DNA from: JBCDGZ01 sp038750655
GTDB lineage: Bacteria > Bacteroidota > Bacteroidia > Chitinophagales > Saprospiraceae
NCBI GenBank assembly: GCA_038750655.1
Contig: JBCDGZ010000042.1
Span: forward strand, 1 to 50,084
DNA length: 50,084 bases
Direction of reading: 5' to 3'
The translations under genes were made by a program, and so were the position numbers. Positions 32,627-42,206 of this stretch are shown one piece after another; position 1 is the first letter of the stretch; the number at the start of each line of letters is the position of its first letter. A model generated the notes under the pieces. That model made no database searches. It was not told the DNA's origin and saw only the letters and a program-made list of their open reading frames with translations.

Positions 32627-35489
32627 ATAGAATCCGATACCGCATCCCCAAATAAGTCGTTCGGCCAAAGATCGGGGCCCAGACCAGCGTGCTGTCAAAG
32701 TAGCGCCCGTGCGGGGCATCACTGGCGATGATGGGGTTGTCTTGGGTGAAATTAAAGAGGTTCTCGACACCGAGGTAAATCTCTAAGTTGTTGCCCCATT
32801 CCTTACTGATTTGAGCATTAATGAGCACAAAATCGGGAGAGCGCTCGGCGACGCGGAAGGGCTCAGGATTGCTGGCCGTGCTTGGAATGCGCTGTGGGCC
32901 TTGCCAGTTGACCGTCAGATCGAAAGTCCAATGGTCGGCGGTTTCGTAGGCGGTGTTGATAAAGGCGCGGTGGCGCGAGACGAAGGGCTTTTCTAGCTGC
33001 CCTTGATCGTAGGTCACTTGTACGTCGTTGAAGCGGTAGGCCAGCCGGACATCGAAGCGCTCGATCAGCTCTACATCGATCTGCCCTTGCAGGCTGGTCG
33101 ACCAGGAATCGCCGTCTAGGTTGTAGAAATTAACTTCCTGCGGGTTTTGATCGTAATCGACAACAACCTGCTGTTGAAAGCGGGTATGGTAGGCATCGAG
33201 GCTGAGGAGGATCTCCTTCCCATGACCTTTACTCCCCAGATGTATCGCCTGTGTCCAGTTGAGGCCGACGTTCCAGGAGGTTTCCTGGTTGAGGCCGTAG
33301 GGGTGTTCGGGATTACCTTCCCGGATGTGAAAATGGCGAGCAGAGGCGAAGTCCCCCAGGTGTTCGGCGAAGATGCTGGCGGTGCGTCGGCCGTGGCCGG
33401 TGGAGAAGCGCAGTACGGACTCTTCGGCGAAGGCATAGCGCAGATGTAGCCTTGGGGTAACGAAGCCCCCGAAGATGTTGTGGTAATCACCCCGCAGGCC
33501 CGCCACCGCAGTGAATTTATCATCGGGCTGCCAAGTGTACTCGAAAAAAGCCCCCGGTACCGAGTCCTCGCGGCCATAGATAAACTCATGGCGATTTTCG
33601 TCAAATTGATCCCACTGAAAGCTCAAGCCGGTTGTAAATTGATGGTTGGTCGTTCCGATAATGCTCTGGAAGAGCCAGTTGGCGTAGAAGGATTTTTGAT
33701 TACCCGTATAACTCCGCACGCCGAAAGTCCCTTCCTGATCGTGTATTACCCCACTCAGTTGCAGTCCCATACTGCTATTAGGATTTTTATCAAAAACCCG
33801 CCCCATCTTGGCCCAGCCTTCCAATCGGCGAGTCTGGGTAGTAGCCCCCCAGCCATTGGTAATATTGCGCGGGCCCTCTTCGTCAAAGCTCAGCTGACCA
33901 CTAAGGCGGTCGATGTGTAGGCCCTTGATCCCAAACTGTCCTTCCCAGCCATTACCACCGATATAGCGCCAGCGATTGACGGCCATCAGCTGCTTACCGG
34001 TAGGATTATCCAGAAAACCATCGTCATTGCGATCATTGCGAACTACACGGCTACTTCCGTGCAATAACAGACCGCTGTGCCATTTGCTGCTGAAAGAACG
34101 GCTGAGGTTGAGATTTCCCTCAAAACGTCCCCCTTCGTTACTGTATAGATTGAGGTATAATTGCTCGCTCTCTTCGGGCTTCTTTAATTCTACATTAATC
34201 TGCCCGGTCATGCTCTCAAAACCATTGGTCACCGAGCCCGGCCCCTTACTCAGCTGGATGCTTTCGACCCAATGCCCTGGAATATACGTCAACCCCTGGA
34301 TAGCCGACAAGCCTCTGACATTGGGAATCAACTCCCGGCTGATTTGCACGTAAGGTCCCGCCAAGCCCAGCATTTCAATTTGCTTGGTCCCCGTCACCGC
34401 ATCCGTAAAGGAAACATCTATGGAAGGATTGGTTTCAAAACTTTCCGACAGGTTACAACAAGCCGCCTTATGCAGCTCCCGCTCGTTCATTTGCAGGACT
34501 TTGATGGGGTTGACAAAAGAAACTTCCGTACTGCGCCGACGTTCTACGACCTCTACGCCCTCCAAACTCACTCCTCCGTCGAGGATAATTTCCACATACC
34601 CATTGTGGCTCACGTCAATCGTATCACTGGGAAAACCCACATAGCTGGCCACCAACAGAGACGTACTCGCCTCCCGGTCCAACTCAAATTTTCCCTCTCC
34701 ATCTGTTGCCGTCCCCTCTCCAGCATCCAGCCAGAATACATTGACCCCGATCAACGGCGCCTTACGGCCTTTGCCATCCAATTCAAAAATTTGACCCCGG
34801 ACAATCTGTAGTTCTTCGAGGGCCAGCCCCCGGTGGGAGGCAATCACCTCCTCATCCCGGTACTTACAACAGGCGTGCAGGCGATTATAGGCGTTCTTGC
34901 TGGCCTTCTTCAGCTCCGTATCATGCCCTGCAACAGCCACTGTTTTATGCACTTCCATAACATCGTAGTCCACCGTTTCGGCCACGACTGTAATCATCCG
35001 GCTCGCGACATCCCAACTCACCCGTTTGACTCCCGCTAGTTCTGTAACGGCGGTTTCAATCCGGTCCTTACACATTCCACAAATTCCATCCACAAAAAAC
35101 TGAAACGTTCGATCCATCGTCTCTGGGTCAATGATCGTTACCTCTTCTTCCAAAGACTCCCGGTACTGACAGCACAGCGGTAGATCATCATACACCTCCT
35201 TTTTTGCGGCAAATAACTCCGTATCATGCCCGACGGCTGTCACACTATAATGCACTTGGTTAATATCAAAATCTTCACTGTCAACCGTAACCGTCAGTTG
35301 ACTAGTGCTCAGCTCCCACTCAGCCGAAACAACTCCTGTGAGCTGCATAGTCGCCGCCTCAATCCGATCCCCACACATCCCACAGGCTCCTCCAACATAG
35401 AGCTGATGCTGATATAGCGTACTATCGCTGCTCTGCGTCCAGCCCAAACTGGCCAACAGCAGTAGTGCGCAAGTAATTAAGGTTCTCAT
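32625..35489 (-). CDS. TonB-dependent receptor with two N-terminal HMA-type metal domains
   Basis: A 954-residue outer-membrane receptor, probably for copper or another soft metal. After a signal peptide ending near LGWTQ come two heavy-metal-associated-like modules: Cys pairs C36/C39 (GACGMCGDRIE) and C137/C140 (GICGMCKDRIE). Each is followed about 65 residues on by a CC pair (C106/C107, C207/C208). Then a carboxypeptidase-regulatory-like domain (about 225-320), the plug (about 335-450) with HKAACCNLSESFETNPS carrying yet another CC, and a barrel ending in GMRYRIL. HMA domains normally sit in cytoplasm or on P-type ATPases; here they must face the periplasm. A DUF6660-like Cys/His protein is encoded 108 nt upstream. 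Confidence 0.88.
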   Translation of the reverse strand: MRTLITCALLLLASLGWTQSSDSTLYQHQLYVGGACGMCGDRIEAATMQLTGVVSAEWELSTSQLTVTVDSEDFDINQVHYSVTAVGHDTELFAAKKEVYDDLPLCCQYRESLEEEVTIIDPETMDRTFQFFVDGICGMCKDRIETAVTELAGVKRVSWDVASRMITVVAETVDYDVMEVHKTVAVAGHDTELKKASKNAYNRLHACCKYRDEEVIASHRGLALEELQIVRGQIFELDGKGRKAPLIGVNVFWLDAGEGTATDGEGKFELDREASTSLLVASYVGFPSDTIDVSHNGYVEIILDGGVSLEGVEVVERRRSTEVSFVNPIKVLQMNERELHKAACCNLSESFETNPSIDVSFTDAVTGTKQIEMLGLAGPYVQISRELIPNVRGLSAIQGLTYIPGHWVESIQLSKGPGSVTNGFESMTGQINVELKKPEESEQLYLNLYSNEGGRFEGNLNLSRSFSSKWHSGLLLHGSSRVVRNDRNDDGFLDNPTGKQLMAVNRWRYIGGNGWEGQFGIKGLHIDRLSGQLSFDEEGPRNITNGWGATTQTRRLEGWAKMGRVFDKNPNSSMGLQLSGVIHDQEGTFGVRSYTGNQKSFYANWLFQSIIGTTNHQFTTGLSFQWDQFDENRHEFIYGREDSVPGAFFEYTWQPDDKFTAVAGLRGDYHNIFGGFVTPRLHLRYAFAEESVLRFSTGHGRRTASIFAEHLGDFASARHFHIREGNPEHPYGLNQETSWNVGLNWTQAIHLGSKGHGKEILLSLDAYHTRFQQQVVVDYDQNPQEVNFYNLDGDSWSTSLQGQIDVELIERFDVRLAYRFNDVQVTYDQGQLEKPFVSRHRAFINTAYETADHWTFDLTVNWQGPQRIPSTASNPEPFRVAERSPDFVLINAQISKEWGNNLEIYLGVENLFNFTQDNPIIASDAPHGRYFDSTLVWAPIFGRTTYLGMRYRIL

Positions 35490-35597
35490 TTTTAGCTAAT
35501 TTTAAAATACTTCACTACCTCCTTGAACTACGCCCTGGCGATTTACACCAGAAAAGAAAGAGGTACCGTTAAATAGAAAAGAAAATCAGGGAAGTCA

Positions 35598-35882
35598 TTA
35601 GCTGAGGCGGGGAGGCTGCCAGATAGCGGCCTTAAATTCATGGGTGTAAAGGCTAATGTAAATACTGGCCCTTTCGCTGTGCAACTGAGGCGCTACTTTT
35701 CCAAGAGCAATGTCCTCATAAACCACAACCGGCAAGCAACAGACGCAGTGGCATTCTGTCGCACAATCCTTTTCCTGCTCCTGATGAGCACGCTGCTCCT
35801 CATGGCAACTGGTCCCACTCAAGCAAGGATGGACAACCTGGCTAAACAGGCAAAAGGCTGATATGTAGAGTAGCCATTTCAT
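35598..35882 (-). CDS. Small Cys/His-rich exported protein, DUF6660-like
   Basis: A 94-residue protein with a signal peptide (MKWLLYISAFCLFSQVVHPC) and a metal-binding-looking middle rich in Cys and His (GTSCHEEQRAH, CATECHCVCCLPVV). It ends in KAAIWQPPRLS, an ending I recall from small proteins next to copper-type TonB receptors (DUF6660). The Cys/His density suits a periplasmic metal chaperone or buffer. It lies upstream of the HMA-TonB receptor on the same strand, so the two probably act together and may be co-transcribed. Confidence 0.75.
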   Translation of the reverse strand: MKWLLYISAFCLFSQVVHPCLSGTSCHEEQRAHQEQEKDCATECHCVCCLPVVVYEDIALGKVAPQLHSERASIYISLYTHEFKAAIWQPPRLS

Positions 35883-35920
35883 GAATGATGGTACAAATAT
35901 ACGATTATTGGAGGGAAAAA

Positions 35921-36191
35921 GCTAGGGCGCCTTTGGCGCTCGGATGGACGATTGGCGCCTTTGGCGCTGGGGTGGACGGTGGACGGTGGACGGTGGACGG
36001 ATTTGGGGCACCTGCGGTGCATGGGGATGGACGGTAGGACAGCTGTAATGGTACGCAGCTCCGCACAAGTGAAAGCATCTGCCGTGCGGAGCCACGTCCT
36101 ACAATGTACCACCACGTACCACTACGTTCGCCCGTCTGCCGTCTGCCGTCCACCGTCTACCGTCTACCGTCCACCTCAAGGCCAAAGGCCT
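35921..36191. repeat. Mosaic repeat element, copy 2 (heptamer arrays flanking nested hairpins)
   Basis: No gene occupies this 312-nt gap. Left to right: two GCGCC-TTT-GGCGC palindromes (35927-35939, 35955-35967), four GGTGGAC heptamers (35971-35998), GCACC-TGC-GGTGC (36008-36020), GTAGGAC (36034-36040) pairing with GTCCTAC (36096-36102), GCTCCGCAC (36058-36066) pairing with GTGCGGAGC (36084-36092), six GTCTGCC/GTCCACC/GTCTACC heptamers (36134-36175), and AGGCC-AAA-GGCCT (36179-36191). The left and right heptamer arrays are mutual inverted repeats, so the whole can fold into one long stem with the inner hairpin on top. It lies just downstream of the gene ending at 36196. Confidence 0.85.
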
Positions 36192-36195
36192 CCCC

Positions 36196-39100
36196 CTACA
36201 ACCGAGCCTTCAAGAAATACAGCGGCCGATGCTGATGAGAAGTCTCCGGCACAATGCTGTACATCCCTGCCGGGAGCGCATCTATGGCCAGACGGAGCTG
36301 GTTGTAGCCCTTGCGCAGGTGGACGGTGCGGGAGATCATCACTTGACCGCTCAGATCATAGATTTGGAGGCGGTAGTGTTGGAATTCTGTCTGGGCTTCG
36401 ATGCCGAGCTGTAGCTCGTTGACGGCGGGGTTGGGAAAGAGGCGTACGACTTGGACTTCGAAGAGCGAGGCCCGGGCGGAGGAGGCTAGCCCAGCGCCCT
36501 GCCGATTGGCCGTAGATTCGTTGATCGTGAGGGCCGCCTCGTCGTCTTCGGTAGGCTGGATGCCGTTGCCATTGCCGGGGGTGGAGTCACTGTCGCCGCC
36601 ATCCTGGGCACTCACCTCAGCGAAGAAAGACACGGGGCCAACACTTAAGACGAAGAAATTGACGTCCAGAATGGCGGTCTGCCCGGCCGGTACCGTTCCA
36701 ACTACCCACTCCTGGGTACTGTAAACATTATAGGTGCCTTGGGTGGTGGTGAATTCATTGCCGCCGCTATAGACTACACCATCAGGCTTGGGGAGAGTGA
36801 CGCGGACGTTCTCCGCAGTGGAGGTTCCGGTGTTGCTTAGGCTGAGTCGCAGCTGGAAAGTGGTGTATTGAGAGGGCTGGGCGTTGGGTAGTGCTTCGAG
36901 GCTGATCTCCAGATCAGGGCCGCCGCTGAGGCGACCGATCTCTAGCTCTGCGAGGTCGTTGGAGGCCTTGGCATCGGTATTATGGCCGCTGGATACTTCG
37001 TTAATAATAGTGAAGGGAGCGGTTAGCGGTTGTAGAGAATAAGGATAAATGGTGACTTCGGCGGTAGCTTCTTCGCCGATCTCTAGCTCGGGTAGGTACC
37101 AGAAATAGTCGTAGATGCCGCCGCCAGAACCTAAGCCTGGAGTTTGTAGCCATTGTTCGCCTTTGGATAATACGGTTCGGATGGGCGGGACAAAGCCAGC
37201 TTGGATACCTGTTGACAGGTCTGCAATGGCATTATAAGCCTTTTCCGGGCCGTTGTTGCGTACGGTGACGCGGTAGGTCACAGAGTCGGCGGGGAGGAGG
37301 TTATTGGCTGGAGAAAGGAGTTCCAGATCGATTTCTAGGTCGGTGCTAGTGGTTTGGCAATAGGGGTTGAAGCCGGTTGAGCTAGAAGCGAAGTCTTGGG
37401 TGAAGCCGTCGGCGGAGAGGGAGAGGTAGACATTTCCGGTGAAGAGGAACTGCTCTCCTCGGTTGGCTTGGCCCGGTTGAGGGAAATATTTAGAGGCCGG
37501 TACGGCGATGCTGAGATTGGCAGAAGCGCCGGGGGCTAGGGCCGGTATGGTGGTGCTGCCGTAAAGGGTATTGAAAAAGGCTGGGCCGAAGAAGATGCTG
37601 TTGTGGAGATAAATCTCCTGTTCTACGGACGCCAGAGTCCCGGTATTTTGTAGTGTAAAATCCCAAGTTAAGGGCTGATTAGGGCTGGGGAAATTATCAG
37701 GACAACCTACAGCCACTAGTTCTAGTTTGGCTGAACCGGAAGCGGTAATGGAAATGGTATTCGAACTTACTAGGCTGTTGTTATTTTCATTGCTTTCATC
37801 AATTTCTTGATCAGCATCGACGACTAGGATAAGGTAGTAATCGCCAGTAGGCAGATCGGCGGGAACGGTCAATGCTCCAATGACTTGAGCGACGCTTGCC
37901 CCAGCCTCCAAGTTACCTGTCGGGATCAATCCGTCCTGTACATCGTCGCCACTGAGCTGTGGATCGGTTGAGAGCCAAGATCGGATGTTGAAGGTGCCGC
38001 TGGCATCGCCCGTTCCGATATTGGTGAGGTCGAAGTTAAAGTCGAGAATTTGACCTTGCGGGACGGCCGTTGCGCCCACTTGCAGACCAGAAAGTTGCAG
38101 GTCAGGTTCATCGTTGTTGCCGACCGGAATTTGCAGGGTAGCCTCGTTGTTGGTGGGGCTAAGGTCGTTGTTATGGCCACTACTGACGCGGCGGCGCAGC
38201 TCGATGGTTGAAGGCCAAGGGAGGCCGCTGGGTGGGGTGATGCTGACTTCGGCGGTGGCCGATTCTCCGGCAGCCAACTCTGGCAGCGACCAGTATTCGT
38301 TGAAGGGGGTGGAGCCGCCGCCGGACAGATTGCCTGTCCAAGCCTGGCCTTCAGAGACGATCGCATTGATAGTAGGCAGCGAAAACCCTGAAGGGATCGC
38401 CCCTTGATCAAAGGTGGTTCTTACATTATAAGCCTTAACTGGGCCATTATTGGTCACAACCATTCTAAAAGTGAGTGGATCGGATGTGCTGTTTGGTGCA
38501 CTAATCAACTCTAGCTCCAATTCCAGATCGGTACTGAATTTTTGACAATAGGGATCAAATAGATTGCTGGCATCCGGAAAATCATTAGTCGAACCATCCA
38601 TTGATAAAGACAGGTATTTACGGCCAGTGAAGATATCTTGTTCACCTTGGCCATAGTCGCCCCGCGTGGGGAAGTACGTGGTCGGATCGACGTTGAAGGT
38701 TAGACTGGTCCGTTGCCCAGGAGCTAGTGCAGGCACCACAACAGCGCCATATTCTACAGTTGGTCGAGGCCCCACGACAAAAGCCCCATTGAACAGATAC
38801 CAATTTTGTACGGTCGAAGTTCCGGTTCCGTTATTCGCAACTTCAACCGTCCATGTAATTGGGGTATTAGGCCCTGGATATGCGGCGGGGCAGTCCACCC
38901 TGACGATTTCCAACAGCGGAGTCCCCGTTGTACCATTAAATTCCACTGCGGCCTCATCATCTTCCAAAGCAGTACAACAAGTGCCATTCCCCGGTGTAGA
39001 ATCTTCTTCATTGCCTACCGCCGACTGTACTTGAGCAAAGACAATCTTGCTGTTCATCGTTTTATTAAAAAGACGAATCGTCAAATGAGCCTCCTCTCCG

Positions 39101-41199
39101 GCACGAACCGTCCCCACATTCCACTGAATCACTGCACCATAAGGTATAAAACTTCCCTGCGAGGTGGTCGCTTCTTGTCCACCAGAAAACACAAAATCGG
39201 CAGGCAAGTCATCAAGCTGTACGACCACATCACTGGCCTCCGCATTGCCTGTATTTTTCAACACATAATCAATCTCTAGTGCCTGCCAAAGGCCAGGATC
39301 AGAATTAGAGGTAGTAGCACTCAACTCAAGGTCCGTACTGGGCGTATTTCCCAAAAGCTCACTAAAAGGCAGCTCCCAGAGGCCTTCATTGAGCGTCGAT
39401 ACCCGCAGCATATCCCCCATCAAGTCCAGCCCACTACTGCCTTCGGCAAAAGGGAGGTTATTGAGGGTTTGCCACTGCTGTCCACCATTTTCAGAAAGGT
39501 AAATATTGGCCTGAGTACGTAACAAGAACGCATTTCCCCTCACCACATAATCGTAAGTATAGGAAAAAGGCGTTACCCACGTCGCCGGGTCGGCTAGGGT
39601 AAGCTCCTGCCAACTTGCTCCTTGGTCAGTAGAATAGTTGTAAATATATCTTTGGTTAGTATTATCGGTGGTAATGTGATACCAGCGGCCCGATTCGGGC
39701 TCATACTTAAGCTTATTTGTCGGCGGTGTCCCATTGAAAGGCAGCCAGGTAGCGCCAAAATCCGTACTTCGGTAAGCCTCTGTACCTCGTGAGGCAATGA
39801 TCAAACCATTGGCAATGGCTACGCTGTAACTTTGATTTTGGCTAATTGGTGGAGAAGGCAGCACCGTCCAGTTGATTCCGTCGGTAGAGCGATATAAGGT
39901 TTTCCCTCCTCCGTCCAGCACAAAAATACTTCCATTGTCAACAATATAGGCCAGTTTGAAATACTGAGGGTCAGGGTCGGCGAGCGTGAAGGTTTTACCG
40001 TCTGTTGTTCGCACTACCATACCTCTAAAATAGGTATACCAGGCATTGCCCAATTGGTGCATCGTTGCGGTACTAAATTCTAGTCTGGGCATAATCTGCC
40101 AGCTTGCTCCTTCATCTTCCGAAACATAAATGGGCTTCAACATGGTCAGGGGAGACAATAAGGCAATGCTGCCATCGCTGTTTTCCGTCATCGTACTCTC
40201 CCGTAAATCTGGTTGAGGATTGAGGGTAGAAAAATCTATCGCAGCTAAAGTAGGCAGCACGGAGAAATCCAGAATGGGCACACGATAAATCTGTTCACTG
40301 TTAAACTGTTGGATAAACAGGTGCTGTCCAAACAAGCCCATAAATCGATCCGCTCTATCGGGCATGAGCGTCCAATCTGCGGAATCTTCCAATTGCCAAC
40401 TCCGGGCCTCATCGGTAGAGATAAATCGGTAGATAATATCATCGTCTCGATTGACAAATATCCCATAAATCTCCTGTCCAGTATCATTAAAAAGCCATTT
40501 CCCTGCCTTACCCACAGTAACCGCAGGTAGCGGAAAGGAATCCAGCTCGACAGCATCGGGCAGCGATTTGTAGTAAACAAATTCTGGATTGTACAGAATA
40601 GCGGTATTTCCTCGCACCGTCAGGGCCTCCATGAAGCGTTCGGGAGCATCTCGGTAGCTGGACATTTTTCTAAAACTATCCCCCGCATCGTTAGAGATGT
40701 ACACTTCGTTGTAAGTCCCAAAATAGTCAATGCTGCCCCGATAATTCATCACGAAGTTGGTCGGCGAAAGGCGTTTGACATCCCTGATATTATAGCTGCT
40801 TTTTTGGTAAACAAACCCGCTATTGATCGACCGAGGGCCGGGGTTGGCCAAGGAGGATGTATAGAGTTTAGAGCTGCGGTAGTAGGCATTGAGGCTGACA
40901 TAATAAAGGTCGACTTCGTCAAAAAGAAAGCTACTCAAGCTGCCAAACTGAAAGCCTGCCGAAGACAGCTGGTTGTTGAAAGAGCTGAATTCTGGCAAAT
41001 TGGCCGAGCTAAGCTGAGCCTGCCAGCTGTTGCCATTATCAGTACTGAAAAAATGCTGATTAGACGTACCGTACTCAATTTGATTACCAGATTTATTGAC
41101 GGCGGTAATTTGCCCAATCGGATAACCGAGTTGCTGCCAATTTTGGGCAAGGGTATAGGTGGAGCACAAAAGTAGCAAGAGGGGAAATAAAAGGCGCAT
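36196..41199 (-). CDS. Giant T9SS surface protein: sortilin-like propeller, DUF11/CARDB repeats
   Basis: A 1667-residue exported protein. After the signal peptide (MRLLFPLLLLLCSTYTLAQ), residues about 20-620 form a BNR/sortilin-like beta-propeller with repeated TxDxGxxW strands (FSTDNGNSWQ, ISNDAGDSFRK, VSEDEGASWQ, LSENGGQQWQ). Next come a DUF11-like domain, an Ig-like unit pair, a CARDB domain (DLQLSGLQVG), and a second copy of the Ig-like pair. A second DUF11-like domain follows, and finally a T9SS type A sorting domain (RLFPNPAVNELQLGIE to the end). The two Ig-like units start near residues 762 and 1156 and are clearly homologous. It is likely an adhesin or matrix protein. It stands between two dispersed elements: a mosaic repeat downstream and a shared promoter-like motif upstream. 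Confidence 0.9.
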   Translation of the reverse strand: MRLLFPLLLLLCSTYTLAQNWQQLGYPIGQITAVNKSGNQIEYGTSNQHFFSTDNGNSWQAQLSSANLPEFSSFNNQLSSAGFQFGSLSSFLFDEVDLYYVSLNAYYRSSKLYTSSLANPGPRSINSGFVYQKSSYNIRDVKRLSPTNFVMNYRGSIDYFGTYNEVYISNDAGDSFRKMSSYRDAPERFMEALTVRGNTAILYNPEFVYYKSLPDAVELDSFPLPAVTVGKAGKWLFNDTGQEIYGIFVNRDDDIIYRFISTDEARSWQLEDSADWTLMPDRADRFMGLFGQHLFIQQFNSEQIYRVPILDFSVLPTLAAIDFSTLNPQPDLRESTMTENSDGSIALLSPLTMLKPIYVSEDEGASWQIMPRLEFSTATMHQLGNAWYTYFRGMVVRTTDGKTFTLADPDPQYFKLAYIVDNGSIFVLDGGGKTLYRSTDGINWTVLPSPPISQNQSYSVAIANGLIIASRGTEAYRSTDFGATWLPFNGTPPTNKLKYEPESGRWYHITTDNTNQRYIYNYSTDQGASWQELTLADPATWVTPFSYTYDYVVRGNAFLLRTQANIYLSENGGQQWQTLNNLPFAEGSSGLDLMGDMLRVSTLNEGLWELPFSELLGNTPSTDLELSATTSNSDPGLWQALEIDYVLKNTGNAEASDVVVQLDDLPADFVFSGGQEATTSQGSFIPYGAVIQWNVGTVRAGEEAHLTIRLFNKTMNSKIVFAQVQSAVGNEEDSTPGNGTCCTALEDDEAAVEFNGTTGTPLLEIVRVDCPAAYPGPNTPITWTVEVANNGTGTSTVQNWYLFNGAFVVGPRPTVEYGAVVVPALAPGQRTSLTFNVDPTTYFPTRGDYGQGEQDIFTGRKYLSLSMDGSTNDFPDASNLFDPYCQKFSTDLELELELISAPNSTSDPLTFRMVVTNNGPVKAYNVRTTFDQGAIPSGFSLPTINAIVSEGQAWTGNLSGGGSTPFNEYWSLPELAAGESATAEVSITPPSGLPWPSTIELRRRVSSGHNNDLSPTNNEATLQIPVGNNDEPDLQLSGLQVGATAVPQGQILDFNFDLTNIGTGDASGTFNIRSWLSTDPQLSGDDVQDGLIPTGNLEAGASVAQVIGALTVPADLPTGDYYLILVVDADQEIDESNENNNSLVSSNTISITASGSAKLELVAVGCPDNFPSPNQPLTWDFTLQNTGTLASVEQEIYLHNSIFFGPAFFNTLYGSTTIPALAPGASANLSIAVPASKYFPQPGQANRGEQFLFTGNVYLSLSADGFTQDFASSSTGFNPYCQTTSTDLEIDLELLSPANNLLPADSVTYRVTVRNNGPEKAYNAIADLSTGIQAGFVPPIRTVLSKGEQWLQTPGLGSGGGIYDYFWYLPELEIGEEATAEVTIYPYSLQPLTAPFTIINEVSSGHNTDAKASNDLAELEIGRLSGGPDLEISLEALPNAQPSQYTTFQLRLSLSNTGTSTAENVRVTLPKPDGVVYSGGNEFTTTQGTYNVYSTQEWVVGTVPAGQTAILDVNFFVLSVGPVSFFAEVSAQDGGDSDSTPGNGNGIQPTEDDEAALTINESTANRQGAGLASSARASLFEVQVVRLFPNPAVNELQLGIEAQTEFQHYRLQIYDLSGQVMISRTVHLRKGYNQLRLAIDALPAGMYSIVPETSHQHRPLYFLKARL

Positions 41200-41250
41200 A
41201 GCTAGAGATTTAGGGTTGCAACGAGTTAGTTTTCAAACGATGTGTGTTGC

Positions 41251-41267
41251 ACACAAATTAGGCGTAA
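41251..41267 (-). promoter_or_regulatory. Promoter-like motif shared with the other T9SS gene
   Basis: On the minus strand TTACGCCTAA-TTTGTGT. It matches the motif at 46053-46070 except for one missing base. The CTAATTTG part approaches the -7 consensus TAnnTTTG. It lies about 55 nt upstream of the start at 41199. Confidence 0.4.
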
Positions 41268-41444
41268 AATGTATTTATAAATTTAGGAATAAATACAATA
41301 AAAGGCAGGCACAAATTATCAACTTATTCAATGATAAAAATCATAAAAACACTCCTAATTCCTTAATAACAAGCTCATTAAACCCTACTTTTTCCAAGCA
41401 AAACTACGCTTTTTTCTCCCCACTTCTCCTCCTTCTCCCTCGCA

Positions 41445-42062
41445 TCAAAGCTCTACCACTCCCCCTTCAGTAGCGATCCGAGCCCTTAGCCGCCCAACAG
41501 CGCCTACGATCACCCTAAGCTCCAAGCCCAGGACCTCCGCCTGCTGCCGCAGCCGTTCCGGCTGTGGATGCTCTGCATACAGCTCCACCAAGCGCCCGGC
41601 GGAGGGCAGCCCCTGCGCCGGATGCACGCTGTCTCCCCAGTCGACGAAAAAGGGCAGCAGGCCGCCTTCCAGCTCAATGCGCGGGTCAGTGAGTTGCCAG
41701 GACAGTAGTTGGCCATCGGGCCGCTGGCGGCTCCCCGGAAGGACTTCGCCGAGGGGCAGGCCGGCGGCGCTGGCGCGGCGGCAGAGGTCGGGGAGCTTGT
41801 CGGACTTAGCAGCCCAGCGGAAGAGGCGCGGCTCGGTCAGCCGCGCCGCGTCGATCCAGAGGGGGCGGGGGACGTCGGGCTGGGCGGGATCGGGGGCGAT
41901 GATTTCGAGGTAGCTGTCGGGGCCGAAGGCCAGGAGGGTATTGTGGGTGCCGAGGCCGGGGTGTTGGCCGCCGTAGGTGGGGCGCTGGCCGAGGAGGGAT
42001 TCGATGTAATCTGCGCCGGCCTTTAGGCTGGGGGCGCCGACGATGAGGTGGTCGATGTGCAT
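41445..42062 (-). CDS. Glyoxalase-like (VOC) domain protein
   Basis: A 205-residue cytoplasmic protein starting MHIDHLIVGAPSLKAGADYIESLLG, the usual opening of the Glyoxalase_3-type VOC family (metal-ligand-like H in IDHLI). GTHNTLLAFGPDSYLEIIAPDP gives the second beta-alpha-beta-beta-beta unit with a Glu. Substrate is not predictable. The frame extends 17 codons upstream to 42113, but the start at 42062 matches family starts. The gene is markedly GC-rich compared with its flanks, which are AT-rich; this difference is visible by eye and may reflect transfer or simply codon bias. It is divergent from the lipoprotein gene at 42249. Confidence 0.8.
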   Translation of the reverse strand: MHIDHLIVGAPSLKAGADYIESLLGQRPTYGGQHPGLGTHNTLLAFGPDSYLEIIAPDPAQPDVPRPLWIDAARLTEPRLFRWAAKSDKLPDLCRRASAAGLPLGEVLPGSRQRPDGQLLSWQLTDPRIELEGGLLPFFVDWGDSVHPAQGLPSAGRLVELYAEHPQPERLRQQAEVLGLELRVIVGAVGRLRARIATEGGVVEL

Positions 42063-42206
42063 AATTTTGGTAATGGTGTCGCTGTTTACAAGTAAAATTA
42101 ACATTATTTTCATGTATAAAAAACACTAACCTGCCCACCAACCCGACATTCCCATTTTTACAGTCATTAGGATTATTTTCACCTTACCCTCCCCCCATTC
42201 TCCACT

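Noticed and set aside
35921..36191. Mosaic element 2 as a CRISPR or coding region
   Set aside because: The heptamers have no spacers, the arrays are mutual inverted repeats, and no frame with a start and sensible composition crosses it.
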